The position numbers and the translations under genes are program-made. A stretch of DNA of 64,000 nucleotides from assembly GCF_041053055.1 (NCBI RefSeq), contig NZ_CP163443.1:3720001-3784000 (forward strand), in the 5' to 3' direction. Origin of the DNA: Streptomyces sp. R41. Its GTDB lineage: Bacteria; Actinomycetota; Actinomycetes; Streptomycetales; Streptomycetaceae. Position 1 is the stretch's first letter. Each line of letters starts with the position of its first letter. The notes beneath the pieces are model-generated. The model was not told the DNA's origin. It worked only from the letters and a program-made list of their open reading frames with translations, and did not search any database. Of the stretch, positions 27,235 to 34,496 are shown one piece after another.

Positions 27235-27426
27235 CTACAGGGAATTGTGGTTCTGGCGGGTGAATGGTGCGTCACCTCGTGCACACCATCGCACGGGGTC
27301 AAGCGGTTCTTCTTTGCCGTCATCGTCCACGACCACGATCTCGCTTTCGATCAGAGTGGCCCTGCTATCACCCGGCCTAAGCAGCAACGACCACCACGGC
27401 GGTTGAGGAGCACGTTCAGGCAGCAC
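27235..27426 (-). CDS. Small ORF upstream of the EACC1 gene, possibly a remnant
   Basis: This 63-residue frame from GTG 27426 reads LPERAPQPPWWSLLLRPGDS and ends with VVVDDDGKEEPLDPVRWCAR, which has coding-like composition. Just upstream (27497-27432) another frame, VADDLAESRRLNLEARQERS, is cut by the IS end at 27498. I read these as the tail of a truncated upstream operon member plus a small ORF. No family is recognised. The rest of 27054-27497 shows no gene. Confidence 0.35.
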   Translation of the reverse strand: MLPERAPQPPWWSLLLRPGDSRATLIESEIVVVDDDGKEEPLDPVRWCARGDAPFTRQNHNSL

Positions 27427-27497
27427 AGCTATCAGCCACTCCTCTCTTGCCTTGCCTCCAAGTTGAGCCGCCGAGACTCGGCAAGGTCGTCGGCAAC

Positions 27498-28927
27498 GGG
27501 AGTGTCTGGATCTTTGTGTGCGGTCTGGTGTGGATGATTCCTGTCAGTGGTTGGTGACGCGGTCGCCGTAGTAGCTGGCGAGGCTGTTGATGGCCTGCTT
27601 CCAGGCGGGTGTCTTGCCGGTGACGTTGGCCCGGTTCTTGATCGGGTTGCGGATGACCAGGTAGAGCACCTTCAATGCCGCGTCGTCGTCGGGGAAGTGG
27701 CCGCGTCGCCGCGTTGCTTGCCGGAAGCGGGAGTTGAGGGACTCGATCATGTTGGTGGTGTAGACGACGCGGCGGATCGGGGCCGGGAAGCGCATGAAGA
27801 CGATCACGTGTTCCCAGTTGCGGCGCCAGGTGTCGATCACCGCCGGGTAGCGCTGGCCCCACTCCTCTTCGAAGCGGACGAAGCGCTGCTCGGCCTCGTC
27901 GGCGGTCTTGGCCGTGTAGACCTCGCGAAGCTGGCGGGCGATGGCGGCCCAGTGCTGCTTGGCCGAGTAGCGCAGGCTGGTGCGCACGAGGTGGACCACG
28001 CAGAGCTGGACGTCGGTCTGGGGCCACACGTCGTTGATCGACTCCGGCAGCCCCTTGAGGCCGTCGCAGCAGGCGATCAGGACGTCCCCAACGCCGCGGT
28101 TGCGTAGTTCGGTCAGCCAGGTCATCCACTGCTTGGCGCCCTCGCCGCCGGTGCCGACCCACATCCCGAGCACGTCGCGGTCCCCATCGAGGTTGATGCC
28201 GACCGCGATGTAGACCGGCTTGTTCGCGACCGCGCCGTCGCGGATCTTGATGTAGATGCAGTCGATCAGCAGCACCGCGTAGACGCGGTCCAGCGGCCGT
28301 GTGCGCCAGGCGGCCAGGTCCTGGGCGACCTGGGCAGTGGCGCGGGAGACCAGGTCGCGGGAGACCTCCACGTCGTAGACCTCCGCGAGGTGGGCCTGGA
28401 TCTCCCCGGTAGTCAGGCCCTTCGCGTACAGGGAGACGATGGTCTCGGTGAAGCCCTCGACGCGGCGGGGGTGCTTGGGCACGATCTGTGGCGTGAACGA
28501 TCCCGCGCGGTCGCGGGGGATGTCGATGGTCACCGGCCCCACCTGGGAGAGCACGGTCTTGCGGCTGGTGCCGTTGCGGTGGTTGCCCGACCCCGCGCCG
28601 GCCGGGTCTCCTTTCTCGTAGCCCAGGTGCTCGGCCATCTCGGCCTCCAGCGCACCCTCCAGGACCAGCTTCACCAGCCCGGTGAGCAGACCGCTCTCGC
28701 CCACCAACTGGAGCCCGTCCCGTCGGGCCCGTTCCACCAACTCCTCGGCCAAATCCCGGTTCTTCTCAGCGATCCGCGCCAACTCCGCCCCCGTCCGCAC
28801 CTGGTGCTCGCTCTCAACGGGGCCCGGTTCGTCCTTGCTGCCCATCTGTGATCCTTCCCGGCAGAGAACCCATCTCATGCCAACTAGGGTCACACCAGGC
28901 CAGACACACAAACTTCAGGACAGTCCC
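27498..28927 (-). mobile_element. IS256-family insertion sequence, about 1430 bp
   Basis: The ends are imperfect inverted repeats: GGGAGTGTCTGGATCTTTGT at 27498 against GGGACTGTCCTGAAGTTTGT read inward from 28927, continuing with a shared CTGGTGTG. One intact transposase fills the element. Bases outside the ends (left TCGGCAAC, right ACTGATAT) do not form the 8-9-bp target duplication expected for this family, so one side has been deleted or rearranged since insertion. Confidence 0.85.
27544..28845 (-). CDS. IS256-family transposase
   Basis: This 433-residue DDE transposase (Mutator-like) starts at ATG 28845, preceded by GGAAGGATC; the extra upstream codons lie in the IS end. The N-terminus has the family helices (LVKLVLEGALEAEMAEHLGY) and NHRNGTSRKTVLSQVGPVTI. 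The catalytic residues are in VLLIDCIYIKIRDG (first Asp), IACCDGLKGLPE (second Asp) and TTNMIESLNSRFR (Glu), with CVVHLVR before the Glu region. The gene is intact and could be active. Confidence 0.96.
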   Translation of the reverse strand: MGSKDEPGPVESEHQVRTGAELARIAEKNRDLAEELVERARRDGLQLVGESGLLTGLVKLVLEGALEAEMAEHLGYEKGDPAGAGSGNHRNGTSRKTVLSQVGPVTIDIPRDRAGSFTPQIVPKHPRRVEGFTETIVSLYAKGLTTGEIQAHLAEVYDVEVSRDLVSRATAQVAQDLAAWRTRPLDRVYAVLLIDCIYIKIRDGAVANKPVYIAVGINLDGDRDVLGMWVGTGGEGAKQWMTWLTELRNRGVGDVLIACCDGLKGLPESINDVWPQTDVQLCVVHLVRTSLRYSAKQHWAAIARQLREVYTAKTADEAEQRFVRFEEEWGQRYPAVIDTWRRNWEHVIVFMRFPAPIRRVVYTTNMIESLNSRFRQATRRRGHFPDDDAALKVLYLVIRNPIKNRANVTGKTPAWKQAINSLASYYGDRVTNH

Positions 28928-29131
28928 ACTGATATTGGGTCTCACCGCTGTCGGGGCAAGGTGTCCAAAGAAGACGGGCTGAACGTCATCAGGCTCAAGT
29001 GCGATGACGGCAACACCGACCGGACTGTTGGACGGGTGTACGGGCTGTCGGCGAAGACCATGACTGTTGACTGGGAGGGGTTCGGGGCCGACATGTTCCT
29101 GCGAGCTACGCACGCAACTGGTTCGGCCTGA
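28928..29131 (+). pseudogene. Possible 3' remnant of a gene cut by the IS
   Basis: From the IS boundary an open plus-strand frame reads VSKEDGLNVIRLKCDDGNTD and continues RTVGRVYGLSAKTMTVDWEG to a stop at 29131. Its composition looks coding, but it lacks a start and no family is recognised. It is low confidence; the rest of the interval to 29254 holds only a hairpin. Confidence 0.3.
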
Positions 29132-29183
29132 GCGGACGAGTCAAGCCTTCGGTCCGCGGGTTCGCTCCCCGGCGAACAGCAAC

Positions 29184-29216
29184 GAGCTCCCCTTCCCGGT
29201 CAGGAATGGGGAGCTC
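29184..29216. terminator. Hairpin GAGCTCCCC … GGGGAGCTC
   Basis: Perfect 9-bp arms surround a 15-base loop that has a further TTCC/GGAA pairing. It lies 39 bp past the end of the small minus-strand ORF at 29255, so it probably ends the radical SAM transcript. Confidence 0.6.
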
Positions 29217-29254
29217 GCAGGGTCGTACATGTCACGCAGAAGCCGAACCAGGCC

Positions 29255-29440
29255 TCAGACCCACTCCACCTCGGAAAAGATGTGCAGTGAAGCCTCAGGG
29301 CCCGGCAGCGGCGTCCGGAGGGGCACTGGCGGCGCCGACGGGCGCGGGACCGAGACGCCAGCCGCGGACAGTGCCGCCGTCAGCTCGTCCTCGCTCACTC
29401 CCGCCAGTGTCTCAATCACCCGATCGAGTGGCCCGCTCAC
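29255..29440 (-). CDS. Small ORF one base after the radical SAM stop codon
   Basis: This 61-residue frame starts at GTG 29440, one base after the TGA of the radical SAM gene (TGAcGTG), so translation could be coupled by re-initiation. It reads SGPLDRVIETLAGVSEDELT and ends LHIFSEVEWV, with a Pro-rich middle. The acidic helical start looks genuine. It lies within the element side of the right att-like copy, so it would be element-supplied. No family is recognised. Confidence 0.45.
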   Translation of the reverse strand: MSGPLDRVIETLAGVSEDELTAALSAAGVSVPRPSAPPVPLRTPLPGPEASLHIFSEVEWV

Positions 29441-29441
29441 G

Positions 29442-29546
29442 TCAGTGAGAGTGACCGCTCGACGCCGGCGCCGGACCCGCGTTCTTGACCGTCAGGGGCA
29501 GCAGCTTCTTGCCGGTCGGGCCGATTTGTATGGCCGTGTCCATCTG
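29442..29546 (-). repeat. att-like repeat, right copy: element-supplied 3' end of the radical SAM gene
   Basis: It matches 22698-22802 over 105 bp in the same reading frame, with 32 identical bases at 29497-29528. It encodes the last 34 residues of the TIGR03960 protein as it now stands (…KNAGPAPASSGHSH). Differences from the displaced copy are mostly near the stop codon and at the inner edge. Confidence 0.85.
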
Positions 29547-31412
29547 CGGGCAGACCCCGCAGTCGAAGCACGGAGTCCAGCGGCAGTCCTCGACCTCGGT
29601 CTCGTCGAGGGCGTCCTGCCAGTCCTCCCACAGCCAGTCCTTGTCGAGGCCGGAGTCGAGGTGGTCCCAGGGGAGGACTTCCTCGTACGTGCGCTCGCGC
29701 GTCGTGTACCAGTCGACGTCCACGCCGAAGGCGGGGAGGGTCTTCCCGGCGCAGGCCATCCAGCGGTCGTACGAGAAGTGCTCGCGCCAGCCGTCGAAGC
29801 GGCCGCCGTCCTCGTAGACCGCGCGAATGACGGAGCCGATGCGGCGGTCGCCGCGGGAGAGCAGGCCCTCGACGATGCCGGGCTTGCCGTCGTGGTAGCG
29901 GAAGCCGATGGAGCGGCCGTACTTCTTGTCGCCTCGGATCTTGTCGCGGAGCTTTTCGAGACGGGCGTCCGTCTCCTCCGCCGAGAGCTGGGGCGACCAC
30001 TGGAACGGCGTGTGGGGCTTGGGGACGAAGCCGCCGATCGACACCGTGCAGCGGATGTCGTTCTGGCCGGAGACCTTGCGGCCCTCGGCGATCACGTTCA
30101 TCGCCATGTCGGCGATCTGGAGGACGTCCTCGTCGGTCTCCGTCGGCAGGCCGCACATGAAGTACAGCTTCACCTGGCGCCAGCCGTTGCCGTAGGCGGT
30201 GGAGACCGTGCGGATCAGGTCCTCCTCCGAGACCATCTTGTTGATGACCTTGCGCATGCGCTCGCTGCCGCCCTCCGGCGCGAACGTCAGGCCCGAGCGG
30301 CGACCGTTGCGGGTCAGCTCGTTCGCCAGGTCCACGTTGAAGGCGTCCACACGGGTGGAGGGGAGGGAGAGGCCGATCTTGTCTTCCTCGTACCTGTCCG
30401 CCAGGCCCTTGGCGATGTCACCGATCTCCGAGTGGTCGGCCGACGACAACGAAAGCAGGCCCACCTCCTCGAAGCCCGTCGCCTTCAGGCCCTTCTCCAC
30501 CATGTCGCCGATGCCGGTGATCGAGCGCTCGCGCACCGGACGCGTGATCATGCCCGCCTGGCAGAAGCGGCAGCCGCGCGTGCAGCCGCGGAAGATCTCG
30601 ACCGACATGCGCTCGTGGACCGTCTCGGCCAGCGGGACCAGCGGCTGCTTGGGGTAGGGCCACTCGTCGAGATCCATGACCGTGTGCTTGGACACGCGCC
30701 ACGGGACGCCCGACTTGTTCGGGACCACTCGGGCGATACGGCCGTCGGGGAGGTACTCGACGTCGTAGAACGCCGGGATGTAGACGTTGCCCGTCTTCGC
30801 GAGGCGGAAGAGGACTTCCTCGCGGCCGCCAGGACGGCCCTCCGCCTTCCAGGCGCGGATGATCTCGGTCATGTCGAGCACGGCCTGCTCGCCGTCGCCG
30901 ATGATCGCCGCGTCGATGAAGTCGGCGATCGGCTCGGGGTTGAAGGCCGCGTGGCCGCCGGCCAGCACGATCGGGTCGTCCAACCCCCGATCCTTCGACT
31001 CCAGCGGAATACCCGCCAGGTCCAGCGCGGCCAGCATGTTCGTGTAGCCCAGCTCCGTGGAGAAGGACAGGCCGAAGACGTCGAAGGCCTTCACCGGGCG
31101 GTGGCTGTCCACCGTGAACTGGGGAACCTGGTGCTTGCGCATCAGCTCCTCCAGGTCCGGCCACACGCTGTACGTGCGCTCGGCGAGGACGCCCTCGCGC
31201 TCGTTCAGTACCTCGTAGAGGATCATGACGCCCTGGTTGGGCAGCCCGACCTCGTACGCGTCGGGGTACATCAGCGCCCAGCGGACGTCACAGGCGTCCC
31301 AGGGCTTGACCGTGGAGTTGAGCTCTCCGCCGACGTACTGGATCGGCTTCTGCACATGCGGGAGCAGAGCTTCGAGCTGTGGGAAGACCGACACAGCGGA
31401 TTCGGCAGGCAT
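29442..31412 (-). CDS. TIGR03960 family B12-binding radical SAM protein
   Basis: 656 residues. A B12-binding-like N-terminal domain (YVGGELNSTVKPWDACDVRW, VFGLSFSTELGYTNMLAALD, DPIVLAGGHAAFNPEPIADF) is followed by the radical SAM core with the 4Fe-4S cysteines in RGCTRGCRFCQAGM. The tail carries a Cys cluster, CRWTPCFDCGVCP, likely to bind another metal centre. The reaction is unknown; the family is normally encoded with a TIGR03936 protein. The last 34 residues appear to come from an integrated element that rebuilt the gene end. The ATG start lies about 70 bp after the upstream gene's stop. Confidence 0.95.
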   Translation of the reverse strand: MPAESAVSVFPQLEALLPHVQKPIQYVGGELNSTVKPWDACDVRWALMYPDAYEVGLPNQGVMILYEVLNEREGVLAERTYSVWPDLEELMRKHQVPQFTVDSHRPVKAFDVFGLSFSTELGYTNMLAALDLAGIPLESKDRGLDDPIVLAGGHAAFNPEPIADFIDAAIIGDGEQAVLDMTEIIRAWKAEGRPGGREEVLFRLAKTGNVYIPAFYDVEYLPDGRIARVVPNKSGVPWRVSKHTVMDLDEWPYPKQPLVPLAETVHERMSVEIFRGCTRGCRFCQAGMITRPVRERSITGIGDMVEKGLKATGFEEVGLLSLSSADHSEIGDIAKGLADRYEEDKIGLSLPSTRVDAFNVDLANELTRNGRRSGLTFAPEGGSERMRKVINKMVSEEDLIRTVSTAYGNGWRQVKLYFMCGLPTETDEDVLQIADMAMNVIAEGRKVSGQNDIRCTVSIGGFVPKPHTPFQWSPQLSAEETDARLEKLRDKIRGDKKYGRSIGFRYHDGKPGIVEGLLSRGDRRIGSVIRAVYEDGGRFDGWREHFSYDRWMACAGKTLPAFGVDVDWYTTRERTYEEVLPWDHLDSGLDKDWLWEDWQDALDETEVEDCRWTPCFDCGVCPQMDTAIQIGPTGKKLLPLTVKNAGPAPASSGHSH

Positions 31413-31482
31413 CTCGCGAACCTTTGTGAGCTGGCAGGGGTGACCATCTAGCGTAACGCGGCCGGAGGGACCCGCCGGACCG

Positions 31483-33000
31483 TCAGACCGCTCCCTGCCC
31501 CTCGATGGCCTCCCAGGCCCCCGGCAGCGCGGCCTCGGCCGCCGCCGCCCGCTGCTCCTCGCGCCCGTACAGCACCCCGTACGTGAAGGAGCTCTCCCCC
31601 GCTGCGTACGCCTGCGCGGACAGAGCGAGCAGCGCGTCGCGGGCCATCACGCTGTCCTGGTGGTCGCCGAGCAGGGTCTGCAACGACTTCATCGACTTGA
31701 CCAGGTCGGATGCGGGTTTGCCCAGGGCCGGGGCGGCGGTCTCGGCCGCGTACCTGGTCCGCTTGGCCTTCTTGCGGGCCTCGTGCATCGCGAGGTCGCG
31801 GTCGGCGCCGGGCGGCAGGTCGAGGGCCTGTCCGATCAGGTCGGAGACCTTCTTGAAGTCCTTGCGGACAGCCTTCGCGATCACCTTCGCGGGGTCTTGG
31901 GAGGCCGCCTTGAGCAGCGGCGGGTCGGAGACTGTCGCGTCGAGCGCGGTCAGCAGGTCCAGGTACCGCTTTCCGTCCAGTACGGCGATCAGGCGGCGCC
32001 GGGAGCCTCCGTGGCGGGCGTGGGACCAGGTGCGCAGGCGGGTGCGGACCGGGCCGGAGAGCAGGGTGCGGGGCAGGTTGTCGAGCGCTTCCGTGAGCCG
32101 CTCGGTGAGCACCTCCTGGTCGCGGTCGATGCCGAGTTCGCCGGCCAGCCACTTCAGCTCGTCGCCGATCGGGTCGGTGACGGTGCGGTCGAGGACTTTG
32201 CCGTACGAGCGGAACGTGCTGCGCATCCTGCGGGTGGCGACGCGCATGCTGTGCACGGAGTCGTAGACGTCGCGGCGGACGGCGGGGTCCAGTTCGACGA
32301 TCGCGTCGCGCTGGGCGCGGATGTACGCGAGGACGTGGTCGCCCGCCGTGACCGGGTCCTTCTCCACGGGGGCCGCGGCGACCTTCTTGCGCTTGCCGGT
32401 CTCTCCCAGCGCCTTCGCCAGCTTGGAGGGCGAGGAGGAGCGGCTCAGGCCCGCCTTGCGGAGCTTCTTCTCGACCTTGTCGAGGAACGCGGGGTCGCCG
32501 TCGTCCGCGAGCTCCACCTCGATCTCGGTCCACTCGGCGGTGCCTTCGCCGCCGCTGAGCCGCTCGGCGCGCACGCGGTCGAGGCTGACCTCGGCGAGAA
32601 GGGCGCCGGAGGCGTCCACGAGGTGGCGGATGTCCCGGGCCGACAGCAGGCGTACGAGGGGGACGAGTTCGGCGTCACGGATCCGGGAGCGTACGAGGCC
32701 GGTCAGGGAGCGGGGCACGGTGTCGGAGAGCGGGGCGTGGATCTCGTCGCGTACGCCCTCGGAGACCGGGAGTTTGAGGTGCCAGCCCGCGTCGTCGCCG
32801 CCGGTGCGGCGGCGGAGGGTGAGGGAGGCGGCCGCGAGCCGTTGGTCGGGGGTGTCGTAGTAGGTGGCGTCGAGCTCGGCCACGCCCTTGTCGATGACAC
32901 CCGAGACTCCGGACACGCCGGTCAGGTCCGGCAGTCTCGCGTCTTCGCCGGCCGGGGGACCCTCGTACTTTCGCTCGATCTCGCGCTTGGTGTCCGCCAT
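31483..33000 (-). CDS. CYTH and CHAD domain-containing protein
   Basis: This 505-residue protein probably binds or hydrolyses polyphosphate-type substrates. The N-terminal CYTH domain (about 1-205) shows the EIERKYE signature, ATYYDTPDQRL and alternating basic/acidic strands (LRRRTG, WHLKLP, EVSLDRVRAERL, WTEIEVEL). The C-terminal CHAD domain (about 220-500) is helical with conserved His/Arg positions (DSVHSMRVATRRMRSTFRSY and MHEARKKAKRTRYAAE), thought to bind polyphosphate. Two-domain proteins of this layout are common in actinobacteria. The dispersed intergenic repeat lies upstream. Confidence 0.93.
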   Translation of the reverse strand: MADTKREIERKYEGPPAGEDARLPDLTGVSGVSGVIDKGVAELDATYYDTPDQRLAAASLTLRRRTGGDDAGWHLKLPVSEGVRDEIHAPLSDTVPRSLTGLVRSRIRDAELVPLVRLLSARDIRHLVDASGALLAEVSLDRVRAERLSGGEGTAEWTEIEVELADDGDPAFLDKVEKKLRKAGLSRSSSPSKLAKALGETGKRKKVAAAPVEKDPVTAGDHVLAYIRAQRDAIVELDPAVRRDVYDSVHSMRVATRRMRSTFRSYGKVLDRTVTDPIGDELKWLAGELGIDRDQEVLTERLTEALDNLPRTLLSGPVRTRLRTWSHARHGGSRRRLIAVLDGKRYLDLLTALDATVSDPPLLKAASQDPAKVIAKAVRKDFKKVSDLIGQALDLPPGADRDLAMHEARKKAKRTRYAAETAAPALGKPASDLVKSMKSLQTLLGDHQDSVMARDALLALSAQAYAAGESSFTYGVLYGREEQRAAAAEAALPGAWEAIEGQGAV

Positions 33001-33060
33001 GACATGAATCTAGTGGCAGCGGGGCTGGGATGGCAGTGCCGGAGCCTGCCGGGAAGGAAC

Positions 33061-33214
33061 GGTTTTTCGCCCCCTCCGCCCCTACCCTCCCCCACTCTCG
33101 GCTTCGCTCGAGCGGGGGGACCCCCATCGTCCCTGGGGGCTGCCGCCCCCAGACCCCCTAAAAGACTGCGCAGTTCCCCGCGCCCCTGAAACGGGGCGCG
33201 GGGAACTGCGCGAC
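33061..33214. repeat. Dispersed GC-rich intergenic repeat, copy 2
   Basis: The layout is as in copy 1, with an extra segment (CCCCACTCTCGGCTTCGCTC followed by GAGCGGGGGGACCCCCATCG) before the GGGGGCTGCCGCCCCC hairpin. The palindrome at 33168-33211 has the same 19-bp arms. It lies 14 bp past the rodA stop. Confidence 0.85.
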
Positions 33215-33227
33215 CAAGGACCCACCC

Positions 33228-34427
33228 CTACGCCGACATGGGCCGCTGCACCCTGATCGACTGCAGCAACCCCACCGCCACCCACACCGCGAACATCGAC
33301 GAGCCGCCGTAGGAGACGAAGGGCAGCGGGAGGCCCGCGACCGGCATGATGCCGAGGGTCATGCCGATGTTCTCGAAGGACTGGAAGGCGAACCAGGCGA
33401 TGATGCCGGCCGCGACGATCGTGCCGTAGAGCTCGGTGGTCTCGCGGGCGATGCGGCAGGCGCGCCACAGGACCACGCCCAGCAGGAGCAGTATCAGGCC
33501 CGCGCCCACGAAGCCCAGTTCCTCGCCCGCGACCGTGAAGACGAAGTCCGTCTGCTGTTCGGGGACGAACTGGCCCGTCGTCTGCGAGCCGTGGCCGAGG
33601 CCCGTGCCGAAGAGGCCGCCCGAGCCGATCGCGATGCGGGCCTGGTTGGTGTTGTAGCCGACACCGGCCGGGTCGAGGTCGGGGTTGGCGAAGGCGGCGA
33701 AGCGGTTGATCTGGTACTCGTCCAGGATGTGGAGCTGCCAGACGGCGATCGCGCCCAGAGCGCCTGTGCCGAGCAGGCCGAACACCCAGCGGTTGGAGGC
33801 CCCCGACGCCAGCAGCACGCCCAGGATGATGATCACCATGACCATGACCGAGCCGAGGTCGGGCATGAGCAGGACGATCACGACCGGGACGGCGGCGAGG
33901 CCGAGGGACTGCAGCACCGTGCGGTGATCCGGATACTGCTTGTCGCCGGCGTCGACCCTCGCCGCGAGCAGCATCGCCATGCCCAGGATGATCGTGATCT
34001 TCACGAACTCGGAGGGCTGGAGCGAGAAGCCACCGCCCAGGACGATCCAGGCGTGCGCGCCGTTGACCGTGGCGCCCAGCGGGGTCAGCACCATCAGGAT
34101 CAGGAAGACCGAGAGGCCGTACAGGATCGGCACGGCCGTGCGCAGGGTGCGGTGGCCGAGCCAGATCGTGCCGATCATCAGGCCGAAACCGATGCCGGTG
34201 TTCATGAGGTGGCGGATGAGGAAGTAGTACGGATCGCCCTGGTTGATCTCGGTGCGGTTGCGGGTCGCCGAGTAGACGAGTGCCGAGCCGATCATCGAGA
34301 GCGCGATGGCCGACAGGAGTATCGGCCAGTCGAGGCGGCGGGCGAGCGAGTCGCGGGCGAACAGGCGTGTCCAGCCCGCGCGCTCGGGTCCGTACCCGGA
34401 GACGGAGAAGTTGTTCGCTCCGGTCAC
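33228..34427 (-). CDS. rodA: RodA/FtsW-family peptidoglycan glycosyltransferase
   Basis: A 399-residue, about ten-helix SEDS glycosyltransferase that polymerises lipid II with its cognate PBP2. Family motifs are visible: VNGAHAWIVLGGGFSLQPSE followed by FVKI, LLMPDLGSVMVM, GHGSQTTGQFVPEQQTDFVF (the loop with the conserved Glu-Gln) and MPVAGLPLPFVSYGGSSM. It starts at GTG 34427 with GGGGGAGG upstream. It follows mrdA in the mre cluster; in Streptomyces this cluster mainly serves the spore wall. Confidence 0.96.
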   Translation of the reverse strand: MTGANNFSVSGYGPERAGWTRLFARDSLARRLDWPILLSAIALSMIGSALVYSATRNRTEINQGDPYYFLIRHLMNTGIGFGLMIGTIWLGHRTLRTAVPILYGLSVFLILMVLTPLGATVNGAHAWIVLGGGFSLQPSEFVKITIILGMAMLLAARVDAGDKQYPDHRTVLQSLGLAAVPVVIVLLMPDLGSVMVMVIIILGVLLASGASNRWVFGLLGTGALGAIAVWQLHILDEYQINRFAAFANPDLDPAGVGYNTNQARIAIGSGGLFGTGLGHGSQTTGQFVPEQQTDFVFTVAGEELGFVGAGLILLLLGVVLWRACRIARETTELYGTIVAAGIIAWFAFQSFENIGMTLGIMPVAGLPLPFVSYGGSSMFAVWVAVGLLQSIRVQRPMSA

Positions 34428-34496
34428 CTCTGCCTCCCCCGCCGCTTCGTCACTCTGGTCATGTCTGGATCCTCTGCCGCCTCGTCGCTCCGGTCG

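Noticed and set aside
29067..31451. A 794-residue plus-strand frame opposite the radical SAM gene
   Set aside because: Antisense shadow; the minus-strand product has unmistakable radical SAM and B12-domain motifs.
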